A stretch of 64,000 nt of DNA from Trichostrongylus colubriformis (Eukaryota; Nematoda; Chromadorea; Rhabditida; Trichostrongylidae), in NCBI GenBank assembly GCA_963978905.1, contig OZ022256.1, forward strand, positions 19,531,743 to 19,595,742, read 5' to 3'. How positions within the stretch are numbered: position 1 is the stretch's first letter; the number at the start of each line of letters is the position of its first letter. Shown here piece by piece: positions 57,015 to 64,000 of the stretch. The position numbers and the translations under genes were made by a program. The notes under the pieces were generated by a model. It searched no databases and had not been told where the DNA came from. It saw only the letters and a list, made by a program, of their open reading frames with translations.

Positions 57015-60000
57015 AAAACCATTCATTTCATTGGTCCGTTTATACAACATGTAGAAAACAGATGTTGTCTGCTGAGCAAAGTCTACTAGCTGCGTAATGA
57101 ATATAGACAAATAGATTCCAAAGGTAACATTTTGGGGAACGTATTGTTCCACACATTATGCGTTATTCGCGCTTTCTCACATCTATCACGATGGATTTGA
57201 TTTTTTGTGGGGAAGGAAACGAAATAATTCAAATCAAAAGCCCCGTTTAAAACGATGTAATTCCTCGAAATGGAGCTTTAAGGACATGACAAACTCGATA
57301 AAAAAAGTAATTTCGAAAACCCATTTTCCAGTTTGAAACTGCTGAACCCTAACATGAGGGGTACCATTATGATCACGATTTCGTTCTCTTCACTTCGTGA
57401 TTAGTTTTGACTATGAAACTTTTGTTCCGACACTCACAGTCGAAGTGGAGGGTTCACGACTCCGTCGCGTCGTCGAAAATCGTCTGTGGTGAAATTGGGG
57501 CTAAATTTGCGAAATCTCTAAAATTATGCCAAAGAAGTCGAAAAGTGTAGCAATTACACGAGCCTCTCCACGTCCCAAGCAGAGCTTCCTGTTGGTACTA
57601 TTTTCAAAATATTTGGGAAACTTTAAAGGAAGTTATAGCAAAAATAACGGAGAAACCACGGGGTTTCCGTTCTTGGAGTCAATTAACCATGAATTAGTAG
57701 CGGTATTGTATATGCCGCAAAAAAAACGCTTATGAAGTGGCTTCATGTCGAGTTTTTAAAATCTCGGTGAGGATTAAGTAGCACATGGTCTACGGAGTGA
57801 GGAAGAGTGCAGGGTGAGTGGTTGAGTACTTGATGTAGCTATAAGTGATGTGAAACTGCCAAGTACACATCTCGTGGAAAGCGCTTATCCACTGAAGACG
57901 GCAGAAAATCCATTAGAGGATTTTATATAGAGCTGGCTGGCTGGCTCTTTTTCTGCAAATGGCATTATAGAATGAGCATCTTCGTGGCATACTGCCTGTT
58001 TTGAGGGATAAGTGGATCATAAAATCTTCCCATTGTCGTCTTCCCAACGCATTGAAGAGGCTTTAATGGGGCAGTGAGAATTGTCATGGCGTGTTGCCAA
58101 TAATTCGAGAAGATATCAACGGCTAAAAGCGAGTCACGCTCAACTTTATAGAACACTCGAGCACATATTTTCTTATTGTTGATCAATCATGATACCCCTT
58201 TGTCGAGCACTGATATGGCTAATTCTCAACTTTTTCCAACTCATTTAGCGTTCGAAAAAAGTTTTAAACTATCCAAAGGGGTCAATCCATGGTAGTTCCG
58301 AAAGTAGCTTGAAAGGTAGCTCGAGGTCGCTCTTCCACTACTTCTCTATTAAAAGGTGTGCCCCTAGGCACAAACATCAGTGTGAGGCTAGACAACGAAT
58401 ATCCTCTGCAGAAGCCAGTTTTCTCGCCCACTGAGTGATTAAATTGGATATTTCGTTAGAAAGCAACGACAACTGAGTAATATCAAGATATAAGCAAAGA
58501 CTGAATGTGTACAGTGCTCCTACAAATGAATATCACTCAAAAGGAATAGACGGTTGTGGAAAAACCCTCATTAAACTAAGGTGGCCTTAGCGGAGGTTAG
58601 AGAAGATACCGGCCGATGTGCATATCCATTAGATCGGTCGAATCATGTAAGCTGCAGATTTCACGCGCCATGTGTTCGCCTTTTGTATTGCGTAGATGGA
58701 AGCCGAATGCATGGTTAATCAGAAGAATCAACCTAAAGTGGTGAACTTTTAATTTCATTCTTTAACAAGTGGAATCCCGGGAAGACTTGAACTCTCTTGA
58801 GAAAAACTGAGAATGTCCCATCAAAGATTTAAACATCTTCCTGATTTAAGCGTGGAATGCTCATGTATATTTCACAGATTATTAGAGGCTCCGATTTTTT
58901 CAGGCTTCAGTAGCAGAGCATTAACTTCAGGAAATGCAGCATCGGCTATGAGCTGCAAATCCAATATGTGGTGTGCACGATCACAGATTCACTGGCAGGA
59001 AATACTTGTTAATTTTTGGTGAATAAGTGCTTTCAAGGAAATTGCAATATGTTAAGTCCGGCTATGCCGCGAGCACTAGAGGTAAAACTATCAAAAGGCG
59101 GGAGGCAGATTTTCTGCCATCGCAACCTTATGAGCTATCAACTACATTTTCTTTGCGATCTATACCAGGCCTGGAGATAGCTCACCACAGCGAGTGAAAA
59201 GCCCACTATGAGAACTGCTTCACACTCTACGCTTCTTCGGTTTTTTTGTAATCTCTAGCTTCAGATCTAAACACTCACGCAACAACGTTAAAAAAATCGA
59301 TTGACTGTTGTAGTTCAGAGTAGATGTCTACAGGGGGTGCCAAAAAAGAGTAGTTTTGATCACCGCTCACATCCGCCAAATGTACAAGACAGAGGGCAAA
59401 AAAAGACATGAGAGTGTTTAGGCAACATATCCCTGGAATATTTCTCTGAAGCAGGAGCAACCTGTGGCTCACTACTTTCACCGCCATGAAAATATGACGT
59501 TTTCAGTCGGCACAGTGGGGCTATAGAGCACCTACGGCAATGATGTCCGCCTGAAACAGCAGAGCTACCTTCTGTGGTATGTCTGTATTGGGAAGTTTCC
59601 CGAGTACTGGCCCTCCGGCTCAAAGAAGTCGCAAAGCTCTTGCTACTCAGACAACGCTGCTATGATCCGAAGTATCATTTTTTATACCTAAAACCGACCT
59701 TCGTAGAGGTTTCAGTGGTAATGGCACTTTCTGGCTCTTGGAAACGAGGGGTGCTGGGAACCCTGTGAAAAGGAATATTCACGGTCACCACCCAATAATA
59801 ACCTCATCAGGAACCGAGAGTGAACGGACCTTAGCAAGGATGTGAACAAGAGTGACAAAATCTCGGACATTGCCGAGCTGAGGTGACACATCAGGTTCAC
59901 TCGTAGGTACCCCCGGTCCTTCTTGTGTGGAAAGCTGTCACGGAGTTTAGAGAAGGGGTGAGGTCTATTCTTAAATTTGAGGTTGGAAGTACCTCGTCAA

Positions 60001-63000
60001 AATCTGCGGAAGTGACTTATATAGTGTTGAGAGCAGAGGAAAAAAATTACTCTTTTTTTGCACCCCCTCCCCTTTCTAGCTTTGAAAGCCGTTTTCGCAC
60101 GAGTGTGTAAGAATTGTTTAGTCACCATGAAAATGTAGTCACAAATGACTCCTCTGCGGCCTGCAGCGCTTTCGTGAGGAGTGATGTATTACCACTCTTC
60201 CTCTTGCTCCCGAAACACGGGTTTCATTGCAGCCTTCGTTAAGTGACCACTGATTACTATAGAAGGGTCCTCGTCATGTTTCCACTCCTCAATGAACAAA
60301 CAGCTCGGCCCAAGAATTGAATTATCGGTTGGGATGTATTCTCGAAGTTCCACAAAAATTCTGGAAACTGTAAAACGTCCAGTACAGACTGTACAAGAGA
60401 GAAACTTCCTGGCGACGGATAAACCTTCTCAGCTGTTTTGAACGCATTAATGAGAAATCAATTTACGACGTATAGCCGGCTGAAACGATACAAAAAAAGT
60501 AGCGAGGCTCACTGCACAGACCAGAGTTTCATTAACTCTGACTCATTTATTACATTTTTTTTATTTTACACCCTCACGCGATGCCATTGGATAATCTTAG
60601 AATAAATCTAATATCATGATTGATAACCTTGGATTCTGAATACTTCTTTGATAGTGCGCAACTGTCACGAATTGCAGACAACTGCACTTAGGACGCCACT
60701 GCAATGATAGAACGATTTTGGCAATGTTCATAAAACTTGCAACAAATATCATTCAAATAATTTTCTCATAGGAAGAAATAAGCCGCAGACGCATTCAGAA
60801 TGCATAGGACCATACCAAAAGCAGGTTGATGGGGGAAGTATATTTATCCCTTTATGTTTTAGTTCCAAATTACATGCTTGTAGTTATTCCGAATACATCA
60901 ATGCAATGTTCACCAGCGCCAAGACATTAGATTGATGCAATGACTCATCTAATCCCCTATCACAAGGAAGTCGGTTACACAAAAGAGTCTGGAAAATGAT
61001 CACTCTACACCCTCAATTTGAGGCCCACTCTAAGCCAAATAAACTTGTATTTGAAAGCATCAAGCGTTCTGTTGAGTGTGTGGTGATCCTAAATCATCGC
61101 GCCTAGCAGATTACTCCGGCCATGCCATTCCATTATCACGGCATTGTCATCGGAGAACAGACGAAGCTGCTTAAAGGAACCGGAAGGGGGTCCGAAACAA
61201 GAGAAACATACAAAGAAATGAGCATTTCGTAACGAACGCAGAAGGTTAGAAGCGATAATCGGTGAAAAAACCCGAACTCAAAAGTGCATCGCTGCGGTGT
61301 GTATTCGCGCCTCATTCGCATCATCGCACTGGCGTTCCGAGTTGTCCACTGTAGGAGACGGCCGCGGGCCAACTTTAGTTGTAGCACCTGACTCCCAGCG
61401 CAGTGAAGTGGCCATTCCCAACTACATTAACATTCATGTAAGTACATCTAGAAACAATATAAGAAAGAACAAAGGAGAAGGTAAAAGGAATGAACAACTT
61501 TATAATGGAAACATCTTCTCTTGGCACCATGCCAAGGCGTCAAATTGGCGAGTTTGTGCAATGGCGGTCACTTGAACTCGTCCACACTACGTCTGTTCTA
61601 CCGTAAGCCAAAATTACTCCCTTACGGTGTCTTTAAACCGTTACTCGGCAACATGGACTATGACCAAGCTGCTTTTTCCCAGCCGATCAAAAGAGCGAAA
61701 CTCATGATGAGAGAGAGAATGTTCCCATAACTTTCTTGATGGGCTTAGCTTCTATCATTCAGGGAGCAGAGCAGCCATCACGGGAAAGCCAAAAATGCCA
61801 TTCAGTCACCTTTTTTCACCCTCAAAACAACTGGATATGCTCGCTCATTACAATACGTTACGTAGGGAGATGTTATATTTCCGATTAGAAAAGTAAATGG
61901 AGTTCACTAAAGTGGTTTTCAACAGGTCAACTAATGGATTATTTGATAAACAGATCTCGTGCTAAAGTTATGAAAAATAGCATAGTAAATATTGGATCAA
62001 CTAGGCATGTCATTGACATTTCAAGAGAGACAGAAAAATTGTGGAAAAAATATAACTGGTTTTTTCAAAGATTTTTGGAAGATTATATTACAAAGAGGAA
62101 TGATTCGAGAAAAGACTTTATCTCAAGGGAGGAATCACTGGAAACAAAGGAAGTAAAGAGCCGTGCCGATACGACCGACGCCGGCCAGCTCGCAGCTCTC
62201 ACAAGCTGAGGCTTGTGGTTGTCGGTGGCTCCGCCCCACTTTGTGGGTAGTTTGTCATTTCATTGGAATGCCAGGTATGCACAGCTGGCTACGTTGAAAA
62301 CATGCTCGGGATTGATGCGTTGACGTCTTGATCGGCTTTCTTATTAAACAACGGCTGGTTAATCATGTAGTACTGCAGCTGCAGCCCCTTCCCATCTGGC
62401 CTCAAAACAGGTATGCTTGCCTGCTTGTCCTTCCGTTTATCTGTCGTAGAGATGCGTCGAATTCGGCCGGTGAAGCCTGGCGATGAAAAGATATGGAAAT
62501 AATGAAAGTGGCCGGCGCTATAACTGGTTGATCATAACAATAAATGCCTTGATGGGTCAAGTTCCAGGGGCTAAAGTAGAATATTTCCACGGTTAATCAA
62601 GCTGTGTTTGGGGATATAGAGCGTTGCTTCGTCCATAATAGTAAGACTAGTTCGTTTTCTAGCACTGGAAGGAAGTGCAAAATAACATCAATGATTCTCT
62701 AATCCCAAAAAGACGTCTACGGATTGCGGAAAATAAATGAATGATCTGGTAGTAAACAATAAATTCACTTTTGGAGCCTCAGTCACCTAAGACGATGAGT
62801 CGTGTCTAAGTGCGGTGACGTGATGATTGTCTTAACCACGCGAAACATAAACCCAGATCAAGCGACAATCTATCCAGCAACTTAGGGATATGATTATCTC
62901 TCTCCTCTTTTCGTGTTTATTTATACATATATTACGTTGTCTCAAAAATTGTACATAAATCGAACTTTCTTAGTCGATTCTTCTGAACAAAATGCAACAA

Positions 63001-64000
63001 CAAACAAAATGACTGGTTCTCATGTAGTCGAAAAGGGAGAGAGGCACTCAACTATTTCCTGCGTCCCGCGCTATTTCTATCAAGGCCTTTCGAATAAGCC
63101 TTAGTTGAAGGAGGGACCACGCCCCCTACCTTTCAACTAGAGTCTGAGCCAAAATATGCACTCAAGTGAACGATATGATGATCAATAATAGGAGGTACAC
63201 TAACTGCATGGGCACCTTCACTATGGTCAGGCATGAGCGGATAGAATACGACCCCCTGTCGAGTAGTCCTCAACGGGGACCGTATTTGATCCGGTGGGAG
63301 GGATTAGTATCCTAGCGGTTTGCGAAGAGCTGATGGGCGTTCGATGGTCGAAGGACCTGCGGCGTTCATTGCTGAGCCATATGTCACATGTCTTCATGTA
63401 ACAGCTTGCATGAATACACAGCAAGTTATGGGCTATGGGGTGTAAATGAAAATGATAACAAATACGCTGGTCCTAGCAAGCCAGTGAACAGACCGGAGAA
63501 GCGTTTGTGATCATGATAATTGCGAGTGGGGATCTTATGCATGTCGTCCCAGAACCAGGGTCTTCCAATGCCAATCGCCTCACCGATGGCCTCTGAGAAC
63601 AAAGGAAAGGCATTTCGGGCACATTGCATTATTTTTCCCAATGAATGGTGGGAAATTTGGCCATATTAAAGACAGCATGGGGTAATGTGATGGAGAAATC
63701 CCTACAAGAAGTCACTCACATGGTAGTCCTGGGCCTAAGAAGGCTTCTGTAACGATTTCCGGTGAAAAAGCGTCCCTCGGAGCTGTAGAAACGCCGCAAA
63801 ACGCCGCAACCGCCCATCTGTTCCACCCCTTGATAAGTCGATCCCGCCTCCGGATGACGCATTACCCGATTGAATGGGGTGGGAGCGGTCAAGGAGCTGC
63901 GGCAGGATCGAAGGTTTTGCGGCGCGCTTTCGCAGTTTTAGCATGAATCTCACTCCAAAAAATAGATGCTGTCGTATTTTCAAACATTCCCTTGTGTTTA
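57015..64000. other. No securely recognised gene
   Basis: Holds the candidate at 58872-59409 and unproven plus-strand exons: a frame ending IPNYINIH before GTAAGT at 61440, and a frame of about 94 codons after acceptor TTTTCAACAG (61926-62209). No family could be named for any of them. Confidence 0.5.
58872..59409 (-). CDS. Candidate small secreted protein, 3 exons (unrecognised)
   Basis: Exons 59409-59279, 59170-59146 and 58952-58872 join in phase (2, 0) to 78 residues. The start MSFFALCLVHLADVSG could be a short signal peptide, and the protein ends KIGASNNL. The first donor is a consensus GTGAGT, and the last acceptor (GGATTTGCAG) is good. The middle exon is only 25 nt with a weak donor (GTAGTT). 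No family was recognised, and open frames of this length occur by chance here. An overlapping plus-strand exon (58907-59022, acceptor GATTTTTTCAG) competes for the same DNA. Confidence 0.25.

Overview
The window looks like a strongylid (hookworm-type) nematode chromosome. It is AT-rich and gene-sparse, with large introns, short nematode-style 3' splice sites (TTTCAG/TTTTCAG), old Tc1/mariner elements, palindromic MITEs, tRNA-headed SINEs and many poly-G/poly-C tracts. The genus is an inference. No prokaryotic operon, rRNA, intact tRNA or CRISPR array was seen. Most open frames longer than 60 codons behave like chance frames, and the two real genes are split into exons too short to stand out as single ORFs.

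Gene 1 (plus strand, 20743-24788) is a Hes/Hairy-class bHLH repressor gene of the nematode lin-22 type. It has four exons with consistent phases and encodes 222 residues. The Hes basic region (with its proline) is in exon 2 and helix 2 is in exon 3. No Orange domain is visible. The protein ends in WRTM where canonical Hes proteins end in WRPW. A TTTCAG one base before the ATG looks like a spliced-leader acceptor.

Gene 2 (minus strand, 48952 down to 27440 and probably beyond) is a homologue of the secreted FN3-like factor NDNF (Drosophila Nord; DUF2369 family). Ten exons were assembled by eye. All nine junction phases agree, and the exons follow the vertebrate protein from the signal peptide to the second FN3-like module. 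The C-terminus (about 60-70 residues) is not securely found. The two genes are convergent, tail to tail, about 2.5 kb apart.

Mobile and repeated DNA fills the rest. There are three mariner-type elements: 12359-12921 (deleted), 28727-29400 (long inverted ends, deleted) and 53095-54377 (nearly complete, one nonsense codon and a DD34N active site). A TTAA-flanked palindromic MITE family occurs at 34652-35082 and 54920-55352 with a fragment at 11741. Other elements are further palindromes, a four-copy tRNA-headed SINE family, a 1.7-kb tandem array at 9349-11083 with higher-order structure, several short duplications, and one 200-N gap between direct repeats (28143-28342).

The stretches 1-9.3 kb, 13-20.7 kb, 49-53 kb and 57-64 kb hold no gene that could be recognised. 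A few candidate exons there are reported with low confidence.
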